A DNA stretch of 64,000 nt, from assembly GCA_963575745.1 (NCBI GenBank), contig CAUYUJ010015763.1, forward strand, positions 62,001-126,000, written 5' to 3'. Under the pieces are notes generated by a model that saw nothing but the letters and a program-made list of their open reading frames with translations, did no database searches and was not told the DNA's origin. Shown here piece after piece: positions 1 to 9,557 of this stretch (the first letter of the stretch is position 1; every line of letters starts with the position of its first letter). The translations under genes and the position numbers were made by a program. This stretch comes from Prorocentrum cordatum (Eukaryota; Sar; Dinophyceae; Prorocentrales; Prorocentraceae).

Positions 1-2190
1 GTGCGCTGACGTAGTGCTGGCATAGCAGAGGCATTGCCTTGGAATCGACGTGGCCCTGCATTTATATTGGAGCCCTTCATACAGGAATATCTATTGAATT
101 TCTCAGCAGAAGGACTCTTACTGAAACCCTCTATAGCATGATTCCCAGTTCAATCGTCGACATAAGGGCTTCTATTGAAATGTAGAAGACAAGGGTTCTC
201 TGGCGCCCCTCTGGCATTGCATTGGCCTTGCGCTGGCAGCGCGCTGGCGCAGCACAAGCATTGCCTTGGAATTGCGGTGACATGCATTCCCCTTGAAACC
301 CTGCATATCAGGAATCTAATTAGATTCCTCCTCAGACGGTTCTTACTGACACCCCGAAAGTGAAATTCTTAGTTCAATCATCCACTGGCGGGTTTTTATT
401 GACATATGGGACACCTATTCGCTGGTGCCCCTCTGCATTGCATGGCCATGCGCTGGCACGGCGCAAGCATTGCAGCATTGCCTTGGACGTGAAGTGTATG
501 GTATTCCTCTTGAAGCCTTCATATAAGGATTCCTATTGCATTCCCCCTCAGATGGCTCCCAATGAAAAGCCCCCCTCCAGCAGGAGTCATATCACATTCC
601 CCAGCAGAAAGCTCCTATTGAAACCCTTTATATCAGGATCCTTCGTTCAATCATCCACATAAGGTTTTCCACTGAAGTAAAACAGAAAAGGGTTCACTGG
701 CGCCCGCTGGCATTGCATGGGCCTTGCGCTGGCAAGGCGCTGGCACAGCACAGGCATTGTATTGGGATTGCGGTGGCATGCATTCCCCTTGAAACCTCGC
801 ATACTAGGAATCTAGTGCAACTCCTCCGCATAAGGTTCTTGCTGAAGCCCCGAAAGCAGGGTTCCTAGTTCAATCATCCGCATGAGGATTTCTATTGAAA
901 CGTGGAACAACGATTCACTGGCGCCCCTCTGGCATTGCATGGCCTTGCGCTGGCAGCGCGCTGGCATAGCACAAGCATTGCCTTAGACGCGAATTGCGCG
1001 GCATTCCTCTTGAAGTCCTTCGTCGAAAGATTCCGGTTACATTCCTCCTCGGACGGTTCCAACTGAAATCCCCCATAGCAGGACACCTATTCAATCATCC
1101 ACATAAGGATGTCTATTAAAACATCGATGGGAAAAAACAAAGTTCATTCCTTTCGCGTTTGATATCGTTGACAGGGGGTTGACATTGCACTGGCCAAGTG
1201 TTGGTGTTGCACTGACACGGTGCTGACGACGCATTGGCACGGACATGGCGCCAAATTGCATAGCATTGGTGTTCCTTGGCATTGCGTTGGCCTTGCGCTG
1301 GCAATCAGCTAGCGTAGCACTCGCATTCAGTAGCATCGCATTCCTATTGAAACCCTCCACAAACAAAGATTTTGATTGAAAGCCATCCGCATAATGATTC
1401 CTACTGGAAACCTCCACAGGAAGGCAGCATAGCATTGGTGCCCCTCGGCGTTGCGATGGGCCTTGGCGCTGGCAAAGCGCTGGCACAGCACTGTCAGTGC
1501 CTTGGCATTGTCTTGGCGTTGCGTTCATATTGGAAGTATGCAGCAAATCCGTATCGAAACCCTCCACGCACGGATTTCTACTGAAATCCTCCACAGGAAG
1601 CGAGTGGAATCCTACACAAGAAGAGTTCCCGTTGAAACCCACCACAGAAGGACTCCTACGAACCATCCGCGCAAGGATTCTTCTGGAAACGCCCGCAGAA
1701 CGGTTCCGATTGGAATCCTCCGCAGAAGGTTCTTATTGAAATCCTTCACATAAGGATTCCCATTGAAACCCTACATCGGATAATTTCCATTGACATCCTT
1801 CACATATGGATTCCTATTGAACTCCCAAACAAGCAGGGTTGCTGTTGAAATCCTCGACAGAATGATTCAGTGAAATCCTCTACAGGAGGATTCCACATGA
1901 AACCGTCCACAGAAAGATCCCCGTTGAAGTGCACAAGAGAAACGACTCATCGCGTTCGCATTGAACTGGCATTGAATCCGAATTGGTATGGCACTGGCCA
2001 TGTGCTGGCATTGTGCTTGCACGCGGTGGCACGGACCTCGCATAGAATTGGCATAGCATTGGTGACCCTTGGCCTTGCGTCGGCCTTGCGCAGGCAAAAA
2101 GCGCCGGCATGGCACTGGCATTGCGTTGGCATTGCATTCTTGTTGGATCCTCCACAGAGGGGCTCCTACTGAAATCCTCCACAGAAGTTT
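1..2190. repeat. Degenerate ~27-bp tandem repeat with interspersed GC blocks (higher-order array)
   Basis: The stretch is built from variants of a short unit containing CCTATTGAAACCCTCCACA followed by TAAGGATT, dozens of times. About every 215-220 bp it is interrupted by a ~55-bp block built on TTGGCCTTGCGCTGGCA and CAGCACAAGCATTGCC (near 1, 218, 433, 708, 928, 1277, 1447 and 2050). This is a higher-order array. Short open frames inside it translate the repeat in several frames on both strands and are not believable genes. I see no RNA gene or transposon domain here. Confidence 0.85.
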
Positions 2191-2264
2191 TTCGTTTTTT
2201 GTTACGGGCCTGGCAGGTTGCGCGAGTTTGCGCGCGCTCGCTTGCCAGAGATCAGGCCGCGCGC

Positions 2265-2368
2265 GGGGCGGAAGGGGGGGCGGGGGGCGGGCGGGGCGGA
2301 GGGTGGGGGCGGGGGGGGGGGGGGGGATGCGGCGGGGAGGCGGGGGGCGGCCCTGGGGGGTGGGCGGG

Positions 2369-2403
<35 letters not shown>

Positions 2404-2420
2404 CGGGGGGCAGGAGAAAA
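2265..2420. repeat. G-rich tract with a 34-nt G homopolymer
   Basis: Almost uninterrupted G with occasional C or A. The longest run is G34 at 2370-2403. Such a tract is compatible with G-quadruplex formation on the plus strand. Glycine- and arginine-rich frames across it are artefacts of composition. Confidence 0.9.
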
Positions 2421-2463
2421 GGGGGGGGAAAATTAAAAATGAAAAAAAGGGAAGAGAAACCAA

Positions 2464-2482
2464 CACATATATTATATATATA

Positions 2483-2534
<52 letters not shown>
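2464..2534. repeat. (TA)n microsatellite
   Basis: About 70 bp of near-perfect TA dinucleotides between the G-rich tract and a C-run. It translates as Tyr-Ile repeats on either strand, which is not evidence of a gene. Confidence 0.95.
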
Positions 2535-2537
<3 letters not shown>

Positions 2538-2546
2538 AATGGCTGA

Positions 2547-2724
2547 ACCCCCCCCCCCCCCCCCCGCGCCGACCCCCCCCCCCCCACCCCCTCCCCAAGG
2601 GCCACCGCGCGCTGCTCGGGGGCGGGGGGGCGGGGGGCGGAGGTGGGCGGGGGGAGGGGAGAGAGGGGGGGGGGAGAGGGGGGGGCTATCTCTCTCGCCT
2701 GTTTCTCCCTCGCTTCTCCGTTCT

Positions 2725-2797
<73 letters not shown>

Positions 2798-2809
2798 CTC
2801 CTCCGCATG

Positions 2810-2857
<48 letters not shown>

Positions 2858-2870
2858 CCGCCTCCTCCCT
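2547..2870. repeat. C-run, G-rich and (CT)n low-complexity block
   Basis: A C-run of about 17 nt (2549-2565) and a second C-tract are followed by a G-rich tract (2610-2690) and then about 150 bp of CT dinucleotides with short interruptions (2728-2856). No gene is supported. Confidence 0.9.
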
Positions 2871-2875
2871 ATCTC

Positions 2876-3421
2876 TCACCCCCTCCTTCTCCCTCGCTCA
2901 CTCTCGCGCCCCTCGGGGGTAAATCGTCGCGCGCGTCGGCCCCCAGACCGCCGCTCGAGAATCCCCCATTCTCCGCCAGCAAGGCTGCCGACGACCAGGT
3001 TGCGGCGCTGCTCGTCACTCAGCGCGGCGGCCTTGGCCTGCGTGATTTTCTCGCGCCTGAGCCCGTTCGTGGTCTTCTCGCCGTAGCCCGCCCGCTCGGG
3101 GTCGTTCAGCCCCCGCGCCGCCTGCGCGTAGAGGTCGCACCAGTTGACCTCGGGCAGGTCGGCCCACGCGAGGTTGCCCCCCAGCATCAGGCGCCCCCCC
3201 CACTGCTTCCCCCCGGGCGCGCGCAGCTCGAACACCGCGCCGAGCGCCAGGGGCTCCACCTTGGGCAGGTGCTGCAGGAGGTCCGCGGGGTTAAGCACCG
3301 CGATGTTCTCCTTCTTGAGCCCGTCCGCGCGCAGGAGGGCCTTCAGGTCCTGGATGTCCTTCTCGAGGAAGTCCGCCTGCTGGTGCCGCGCCTTCGGCGG
3401 CTGGTCTTCGCGGTCGATCAT
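2876..3421 (-). CDS. C-terminal segment of an unknown dinoflagellate-type protein
   Basis: A 181-residue minus-strand frame with ordinary amino-acid use: acidic and Leu-rich helices early (LEKDIQDLKALLRADGLKKE), then FELRAPGGKQWGGRLMLGG and YAQAARGLNDPER. It runs into low-complexity sequence at its 3' end (the CT tract), so the last ~20 residues are probably not coding. It appears to be the 3' part of the broken gene extending up to 5479, joined to its neighbours through frame changes. I do not recognise the family. Confidence 0.5.
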   Translation of the reverse strand: MIDREDQPPKARHQQADFLEKDIQDLKALLRADGLKKENIAVLNPADLLQHLPKVEPLALGAVFELRAPGGKQWGGRLMLGGNLAWADLPEVNWCDLYAQAARGLNDPERAGYGEKTTNGLRREKITQAKAAALSDEQRRNLVVGSLAGGEWGILERRSGGRRARRFTPEGRESERGRRRG

Positions 3422-3460
3422 CTCGATGCGCGCGCCGCAGGTCGCCTGGCATCGGGCCCA

Positions 3461-3942
3461 TCAGCGGCAGTGCCAGCGCTGACCACAGCGGCCTGCAGCC
3501 CCCTCCTCTAGGGTTAGGAGCTGCGTCCATCGATCCGCTCGGATGACGGCCCTGCAGCCCCCGGGCGTAGCCCAGGTCTTGCTGGCCTGGCACTTGTAGT
3601 ACATATTCATCGTGGACTGGGACTCTGAGCAGAACTCGTCGGAGTAGTCGCCCATCTTGCGATTGGCGCCCTGCACGGCGGCGGCGCCGCCCGCGTCCTC
3701 CTTGAAGGCCCGCTGGTTGCCCAAGTGCGCAGCCGCGCAGCGTCCCCCGCGTCGATTGAGGCCGCTACCGCACGGCGCCCCCCTGCAGCATCATCCAACT
3801 TTTTGTTCAGCCAGGTGGCTACGGCCTCCGCGCAGGTTTCCGCGCCCATCACGTCACTCTTCATCTCGAAAATGGCCCCGAGGGCGCCCTTCATGCACGT
3901 CCGCAGGGTCTCGAACCGCACAATGCCAAAACACCTCGCCAT
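3461..3942 (-). pseudogene. Middle segment of the same unknown gene, frame-broken, Cys-containing
   Basis: Two overlapping minus-strand frames read as one protein if the frame is switched near 3725. The first (3607-3942) has FETLRTCMKGALGAIFEMKS and ATWLNKKLDDAAGG. The second (3461-3724) has KMGDYSDEFCSESQSTMN, then YYKCQASKTWATPGGCR. The spaced Cys and Trp residues suggest a small metal-binding or disulfide module. Switching frames every ~200 bp could mean short introns, but the overlap of sensible sequence on both sides of each switch favours indels in a pseudogene. Confidence 0.4.
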
Positions 3943-4877
3943 CTTCTTTGAGCGTCTTCCTGGAATAGCCCACCTTCAGAAGGAGTTGGACGTCGGCGAC
4001 GTCCTCCACCAGCATCGCGCCCCAGACGTTGGGATCTTCCGACGCGGGGCCGCGGTCCGTCGGGGCCCGGGGGCGCGGCGCCGCCGTCGCGCCCCAGTCG
4101 GCGGAGCCGCCCTCGGCAGGCGGCGGAAGCACGCGGGGCGGCCCTGGCGCCTCCGCCACCGCCATCGGGCGCCCAACCTCCGCTGCGTAGCTGGCGGCGC
4201 GCCCGTGTTGGACGGGCCAATGCCCGCGCCCGCGCCCGCGGTGGCGCGCCGCAGGGCCAGCTCTCCATCCTCCGAGAGAGCGTAGCCCACCAGCGCACCG
4301 AGGCTTTCCTTGAGCACGAAAGACTCCTGGAACTTGGCCACGCGGTCGCGCGAGAGTTGGATGGAGCCAGCACCCCTGTTGAACCCCGCCGCCTTCGTGG
4401 CCGCCTCGCATCGTCGATGCCGTCGTGCTTTGCCACGCACATGGAGCAGGTGTAGACGCGACGACTCCGCTCCTTGCCCTGCCGCAGCTCAGGGTACCTG
4501 GGGTTCTCCTCCCGCGCCGCCGCATAGCGGGCTAGTTCGACCCTCGTCAGCTCGTCGACGCACTCCGCCTTCGTGACCTTCCTATCGTCGAGGGCAGCGC
4601 AGTGGCGACACCAACCCAGCCGCTGCGGGGGCACACAGTAGGATCCCATGCAAAACTCCCAACCCTGGGCCTCGTATTCCTCCCGCGCGAGCGCCTCCGC
4701 GCTCGCGAGAGCGTCGGGGCCCCCCTCCGACTTCGTCAGTGGCTGGCCAGGCACCGCCTGATTGCTCCGACGGCGGTTCCGCTTGGAAGCCAGCCCCGTC
4801 GCGCCCGTGGTGGCCGCGCTTGGCGCGTTGCTGTCCGCCTCGCTGCCCTCCAAGCTCGCCTCCGACCATCCTCGCAC
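3891..4877 (-). pseudogene. Segment of the same unknown gene with C-x2-C pairs (zinc-ribbon-like)
   Basis: In the frame from 4877, FCMGSYC, WCRHCAALDD and YTCSMCVAKHDGIDD give paired cysteines typical of a small zinc-binding fold. The coding signal then moves to another frame (DRVAKFQESFVLKESLGALV, about 4380-4260) and again to a third (NVWGAMLVEDVADVQLLLKV, about 4040-3950). The Pro/Ala-rich linker at about 4150-4260 is a diverged copy of that at 5160-5280 but lacks about 10 nt, which explains one frame loss. Function unknown. Confidence 0.4.
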
Positions 4878-5479
4878 CGCTGGGTGCGTTTCGCTGCCGT
4901 CCGCGGCGCTGGACGCACCCCCTGGGTCGCTGCGGGCCCCCGGGGCCCCTCAACGGCCCGCTCGCGCAGTTGCAAGGAGCCCGCTGGGCGGGGAGGCACT
5001 GGGGGCGGCCCCCGCACCTCCCCGCCCAGCGGCTGCGGGCTCCTCCGCGTCGTCTCCAGTATGGGCGAGGGGGCCGAACCCTCGGAGACGTGCTCGAACT
5101 CCTCGCCGGAGATGTCGCTCTCGGGGAGGTCCATATTCTGGTCGGGACGAGGCGCGCGGGGCTGCCCCGGCACCTCCGCCACCACCATCGGGCGCCCAAC
5201 ATCCGCTGCAACCTCCTCCGTGGCCAGCGGCGTGCCCGTGCAAGACGGGTCGACGCCCGCGCCCGCGCCCTCGGTGGCCTCCTCCATCGCCACCGTCGCC
5301 GCCTTGGCCCCCGCCTGTGGCCCCGCCTGCCCCCCTGGAGCCTTCGCCGCGACCTCAGCCTTAGCCTTAGCCTCGGCGCCGAGAGCCTCGCGCAGCAGCT
5401 CGGGATCGCGGCTCGGGGAGGTGGGGCGAGTCGACGCAGGCCAGGGCGTCGCGAGGGACTTCGGGAGCTTCGGCGGCAT
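4736..5479 (-). CDS. N-terminal segment of the same unknown gene
   Basis: It starts at an ATG at 5479 (MPPKLPKSLATPWPAS) after a low-complexity leader and continues as an Ala/Pro/Glu-rich, probably disordered region (AEAKAKAEVAAKAPGGQAG, then DLPESDISGEEFEHVSEG). After about 4880 the sensible reading passes into the neighbouring frame that holds the C-x2-C segment. The ATG is chosen because the sequence upstream is a C/T homopolymer region. Family not recognised. Confidence 0.4.
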   Translation of the reverse strand: MPPKLPKSLATPWPASTRPTSPSRDPELLREALGAEAKAKAEVAAKAPGGQAGPQAGAKAATVAMEEATEGAGAGVDPSCTGTPLATEEVAADVGRPMVVAEVPGQPRAPRPDQNMDLPESDISGEEFEHVSEGSAPSPILETTRRSPQPLGGEVRGPPPVPPRPAGSLQLRERAVEGPRGPAATQGVRPAPRTAAKRTQRCEDGRRRAWRAARRTATRQARPPRARRGWLPSGTAVGAIRRCLASH

Positions 5480-6238
5480 GGCGTCGCGTAGCCGCGCGAT
5501 CCAAGCGACTGCGGTCGAGATGGGGGAGAAGAGGAAGGCTACGCACCGAACAGTCAGTGGGTGGCCGATCCCCCCCCCCCAAAAAAAAAACAAGAAAGGG
5601 GGCGATGGCGCAGAGGTTGAAACGGCCCGCCGAAGGAGAAGACGGCGCAGGGGAGACAGAGGAGGAGCCGAGCGAGACAAGACAAGGCACACCCCCGTTC
5701 GGAACGAGCGCAAGGGGCGAGAGAGGAGGGGAGTGAAACAACAACGTCGCGGGCAGGCGACAGCACCGACGGCGGGCCGCCGAGGGCCCAAGGGCCCGCG
5801 GGGCGATCCCGATCTCGACCGCCTCTTGCAGCCTCTCGACGCTGGCCGAGCTGGCCTTCGGCGCGCAGTGCGCCCGATGGGCCAGACCTACTATTGAAAG
5901 CATCATGCACCCGCAGTGGCTGAAGCGAGCTGACTGTTCTTCCCGCAATATGCGAGCAGGACACGAGACGATCAGGATGCAACAAATGTAGAAACATCGG
6001 CGGCGACAAGCGAGGCAACGCGGCCAGGGTCTTGAACGGCAAGCGACCCTGGAGGCGGGGGCGGGGGGCGAGGGCGGGGAAGAAACTGATTCAATGCCGG
6101 ACGCGCGGGGCGGCCCCGGCGCTCGGCATGACGCCCTCTGTGGCAAGAGCAATTCGTTCGGCCGCCTGGCCCTGCAGGGCCCGGGCGGCCGAGGAGCGAA
6201 GGGAGCGCCCGGCGGCGTTGCGCTCGGCCCCAGGGAGT

Positions 6239-7042
6239 TTACCGCGCGCGCGCCGAAGCCAGGTCTCGGCCTCGGCGCCCCGTTTGCCATTTGCCATTGA
6301 CGTCCAGGCAGTAGGGCGCGAGCCCCTGAAATCGGCATCTGCGGTGCTTCACTTGTTCCCCGCCCTGCAGGGCCGCCCGATAGGGCTGGCCGGTCTGCGC
6401 GACCGCCGCGGGGCCCGCCGAGCTGACGTCGAGGCATGCGCGCCCGTGCAGGCCGCGGTGAAACACGGCGCCCAGCGTGGCCGCACCGTCCGCCTCCGCG
6501 CGCCACTCCAGGATGAACTGCTCCACCTGCGCGCGGCGGCCCATCTCGCGCAGCCAGAGCGCCACGGCGCCGCGAATGGCATTGTGGCGCCGCGCCGGGC
6601 CGCCGCCCCTGGAGCAGCTCAGCGCGCGCGCAGTGGACATCCACGACGCGTCCGCAAGCATGGCCCACCTGCGCCAGCGCGCGGGCGGGCGCTGCAGGCC
6701 TGTTCTGGCACGTGCCCGCCGCGAGCAGCGCGGGCAGGTGCGCGCGCCGCTTGGCCGCGATGCAAAACGCGCGGTCGGCGAGAGGCGAGATCCCCTCCGA
6801 AATTCCCCGACCACGCGCCCGCAGATGGGGCCAGAAGCACCGCGCGGCGCCGCAGCGGAGGGCAGGGTGGCCAGGGAAGCCTCGTGACGCGCACTGGGCG
6901 TATAGCGTTGCCCGGCAACTTGCCGCCTGAACGAACCAGTAATCGCAGACATCTGCTTGCAAAGCAAGCTGGCGGATCTGGAAACCAGCACAACGATGAG
7001 AAAAGCCATGCCGAACATTGCATATGCCATACAATCTGGCAT
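6239..7042 (-). CDS. Hypothetical protein with N-terminal hydrophobic segment (weak)
   Basis: A 267-residue open frame. Residues about 5-28 (MAYAMFGMAFLIVVLVSRSA) form a possible signal anchor. Further on it contains ALWLREMGRRAQVEQFILEW and APYCLDVNGKWQTGRR, which look less like chance translation than the Arg/Ala-rich rest. The region is very GC-rich and long frames are open on both strands here, so the call is weak. Confidence 0.25.
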   Translation of the reverse strand: MPDCMAYAMFGMAFLIVVLVSRSASLLCKQMSAITGSFRRQVAGQRYTPSARHEASLATLPSAAAPRGASGPICGRVVGEFRRGSRLSPTARFASRPSGARTCPRCSRRARARTGLQRPPARWRRWAMLADASWMSTARALSCSRGGGPARRHNAIRGAVALWLREMGRRAQVEQFILEWRAEADGAATLGAVFHRGLHGRACLDVSSAGPAAVAQTGQPYRAALQGGEQVKHRRCRFQGLAPYCLDVNGKWQTGRRGRDLASARAR

Positions 7043-7109
7043 CGCAAAACACGTGCTGACACATCACAACACATGTGATTATAATGAAATGTGAGTGTTC
7101 GTCATGTCC

Positions 7110-7364
7110 TTATATGTCATTTTCGGGCACCCCCACGCACGCACTGATGATCAACCAGCGTCTCTTCAAACATGCGCGGTGCAGGTTTTTCATCGCTCTG
7201 TCATGCGAGTCGAGCCCAGTGTTTTTGATATACTCAATGGTTTCTGAAGCTGAAAATCGCACTGCATCGGGAATTGTCATCGGTACGTCTGTTTGATCTA
7301 TGAGATCGTGCATGTCATTTGCGCGTTCGTTGCTTCCAGAACACAATGGGATCGTGCCTTTCAT
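7110..7364 (-). CDS. Short hypothetical coding fragment
   Basis: An 84-residue frame in a locally AT-richer stretch with balanced composition (NDMHDLIDQTDVPMTI, SASETIEYIKNTGLDSHD). It could be one exon of a minus-strand gene. No family recognised and no clear partner exon is seen. Confidence 0.25.
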   Translation of the reverse strand: MKGTIPLCSGSNERANDMHDLIDQTDVPMTIPDAVRFSASETIEYIKNTGLDSHDRAMKNLHRACLKRRWLIISACVGVPENDI

Positions 7365-7448
7365 CGCCGAATTGTTCTCCCCATGGTCTTGCTTTGACCT
7401 CCTATCCCCGATCCGTCGCCATTTTTCCCCTCCTCCCCTCCTGTCATC

Positions 7449-7965
7449 TACCTGCCTGGCTCACTGGATTTCCTGAAAAGTGCATATGATCGAACGCGCC
7501 GCGCGAGCTCAGCTCTGCTGAAGCGTTAACCCACGGGCGCCACCAAAGTTCCAAAGGTAGCAAGCAGTCTGCGCCGTGCCATTATCTGGCCGGCTGGGGT
7601 GGCACGGTGGCGGCGCAGAAATGCGAAGCCGCCGAGCCACCCAGGGCGCCGTGATTCACCGCGAACGCAAGCAAGGCAGCAAGGGTTGCTGAAGCGTTTC
7701 AATGCTCAGTAGAAAAACCTTGGAGGTCAAAGGCTACCTGCCTGGCTCGCGGACTTTCCTGACAAGTGCGTTAGATTGATCGCGCCGCGCGAACTCAGCT
7801 CTGCTGAAGTGGCAGCCCACGGGCGCAACCAAAGGTCCGCAGGTAGCGCGCAACTATCTGGCTGGCTGGCTGGCGCGGTGGCGGCATGCAAATGCGGGCC
7901 CGCCAAGCCGCCCGGGGCGCCATGATTCGCCGCGAACGCGAGCAAAAAATGCTGAAGCATTGAAG
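7449..7965. repeat. Tandem duplication, ~283-bp period, two copies
   Basis: The segment 7449-7705 (beginning CTACCTGCCTGGCTC) is repeated at 7732-7965 with the same internal landmarks in order: GCGCCGCGCGA, CTCAGCTCTGCTGAAG, CCCACGGGCGC, ATCTGGC and CGCGAACGC. Copies differ by scattered substitutions and small indels. No open frame is conserved, so this looks like a non-coding duplication. Confidence 0.8.
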
Positions 7966-8371
7966 AGCGAGTGCAAGCTTTCCGCTGTTCTCCCCGGCAC
8001 TCCCTGCCCCCCCCCCAACCCACCCTCGGCTGGAACCGACGCCTGTTTCAGCAAGTGCTCTGACATGTTAGCCAGCGCAGACGCGCCACCAGCTGCGCGA
8101 CCCCGAGTCGAAGGCTCAAAAGCAGCGGCAGCAGGGCCCTCATGGACGGACTCGCACTGGCGCGCCGCGGCCTGGGCACCAATGACCCCATGGATGAAAC
8201 GGTCCTCATCAACCTCGGCATCGCCTGTGCCAGCCGTCCGCTTCCGGCCCCTCTTCGGGCCGACGTCCTCGGGCAAGCGCAGCAAGTCAATTTTCTACCG
8301 CTCTGGGGGCCCCTGAGGTAGCTCGCTGAAATGCTGGACCATTTGATCAAAGGCAACCAGGGCGCGCGCAT
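7854..8371 (-). CDS. Hypothetical coding fragment(s), frame-shifted
   Basis: Minus-strand frames overlapping around 8285 read LVAFDQMVQHFSELPQGPP followed, after a frame change, by LRLPEDVGPKRGRKRTAG and DEDRFIHGVIGAQAAARQ. The basic stretch KRGRKR resembles a nuclear localisation signal. Possibly a 3' exon of the unknown minus-strand gene at 8447-13956. Family not recognised. Confidence 0.3.
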
Positions 8372-8446
8372 GGGGGGGTCGGCGCCGCCGCGTCGAAGGG
8401 AGTGGGGGGGCGGACAGGGGGCGGCTCGGAAGAAGCAGGGGCGCCT

Positions 8447-9316
8447 TCAAATCCCTAAGATCCCCCAACATCCTCGACATCTCCTTAGAAGGCCTGTGGC
8501 CTTGAAAGAACGCCCCCCCCCCCCTCCCCATTGTGCGAGGCCCTCCATGTCCCCCCCATCCCCCATGGCGCGTCTCCCATCTCCCTTGGACTCCTTGGAC
8601 TCGACCTTGTAGTGAATCTTGACATCCAGATTCTTGCCCAGGGCAAGCCCCATTATGAGGTCATATGTTCCAAGACGGGCCGTTAAGATGTAGATCCAAT
8701 GATCTTCGCCACGGGCGCCATCCAGGAGATCGCGGGAACCGGATTCAAGGCGGAACGGCCTGTGCCGTTCAGCCAGAGATTCATCATACACAACGTGCGC
8801 AATTTCAGAATGTCTTTGCCAGACTTGACGAAGGACCTGCAAAGCGCTCTTCCTCTCCTTCTCTCCTCTTCGGCTCCTTCCTCTTCCGCGTCCTCCGTGT
8901 CGTCGTTCCCTGCCCCCCTGCCTCATGCTCGTCATCCCCCCTCCTCCTGCAGCCCCCCGTCCTCCTGTCATGACCCACCTGATCTCTTCGCGAATCATCC
9001 AGAGGAAGGGGTGGGTGGGTGGGCGGGGGAGGGGCCCGAGACGTCGCCGGCTGGTGCGACGCATTCCCAACGAACGGCAGCTCGATGGATTGACTAGACC
9101 CCCCAATGACGAAGGTCGGGCCGTCTTCGCTATTGACATCAAGCTTCCGGCTGATATCTTTGAACTCCTTGTTCGTGCTGCAGAATCCGACTTGCCCTCT
9201 GGGCGTAGGTGCGCCAGTAGTCCGACGAAATTTGTCTTCTCTCCGCCATTACTTGAGGATGTCCCAAGCGAAACCAATGTTTTGAAATCGACGGCCGGGG
9301 CTGAATTTAACACCAC
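8447..9316 (-). CDS. Hypothetical protein fragment
   Basis: A long minus-strand frame whose coding-like parts are SALQVLRQVWQRHSEIAHVV and TARLGTYDLIMGLALGKNLD, with balanced hydrophobic spacing. The middle is Arg/Gly-rich and the end runs through a C/G homopolymer, so only about 8560-8860 and 9100-9316 deserve trust. It may belong with the unknown gene upstream, which is on the same strand. Confidence 0.3.
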   Translation of the reverse strand: MVLNSAPAVDFKTLVSLGTSSSNGGEKTNFVGLLAHLRPEGKSDSAARTRSSKISAGSLMSIAKTARPSSLGGLVNPSSCRSLGMRRTSRRRLGPLPRPPTHPFLWMIREEIRWVMTGGRGAAGGGGMTSMRQGGRERRHGGRGRGRSRRGEKERKSALQVLRQVWQRHSEIAHVVYDESLAERHRPFRLESGSRDLLDGARGEDHWIYILTARLGTYDLIMGLALGKNLDVKIHYKVESKESKGDGRRAMGDGGDMEGLAQWGGGGGRSFKATGLLRRCRGCWGILGI

Positions 9317-9557
9317 CCCCTGCTTTCAGTCGCGGGGCCCAAGAGTCTCCTCAGACGCCACCCCCCCGCGCGCGCGCAAACGCACGCACGCGCGCGCGCC
9401 ACCCCACCCCGCAGAGCCCCGGCGCCTCAAGATTGCCCGCAGAGAGCCCCAAACGGATCTCAAGAGCAACCCGAAAGAACCGCATGATAGCCTCCAAGAC
9501 GGCTGCAAGAGACGCGAAGCGTCAATAATTCAGAATAAACGGGTCCACAGCCGTGCC

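Noticed and set aside
2069-3511. 480-codon plus-strand frame through the G/TA/CT tracts
   Set aside because: It is open only because of homopolymers and dinucleotide repeats (poly-Gly, Tyr-Ile, Leu-Ser); the coding-like signal over 2876-3421 is on the minus strand.
5367-7067. 566-codon minus-strand frame
   Set aside because: Arg/Ala/Pro-rich translation of GC-rich DNA that crosses a C/A homopolymer junction near 5570. The frame at 6239-7042 looks a little better and even that is weak.
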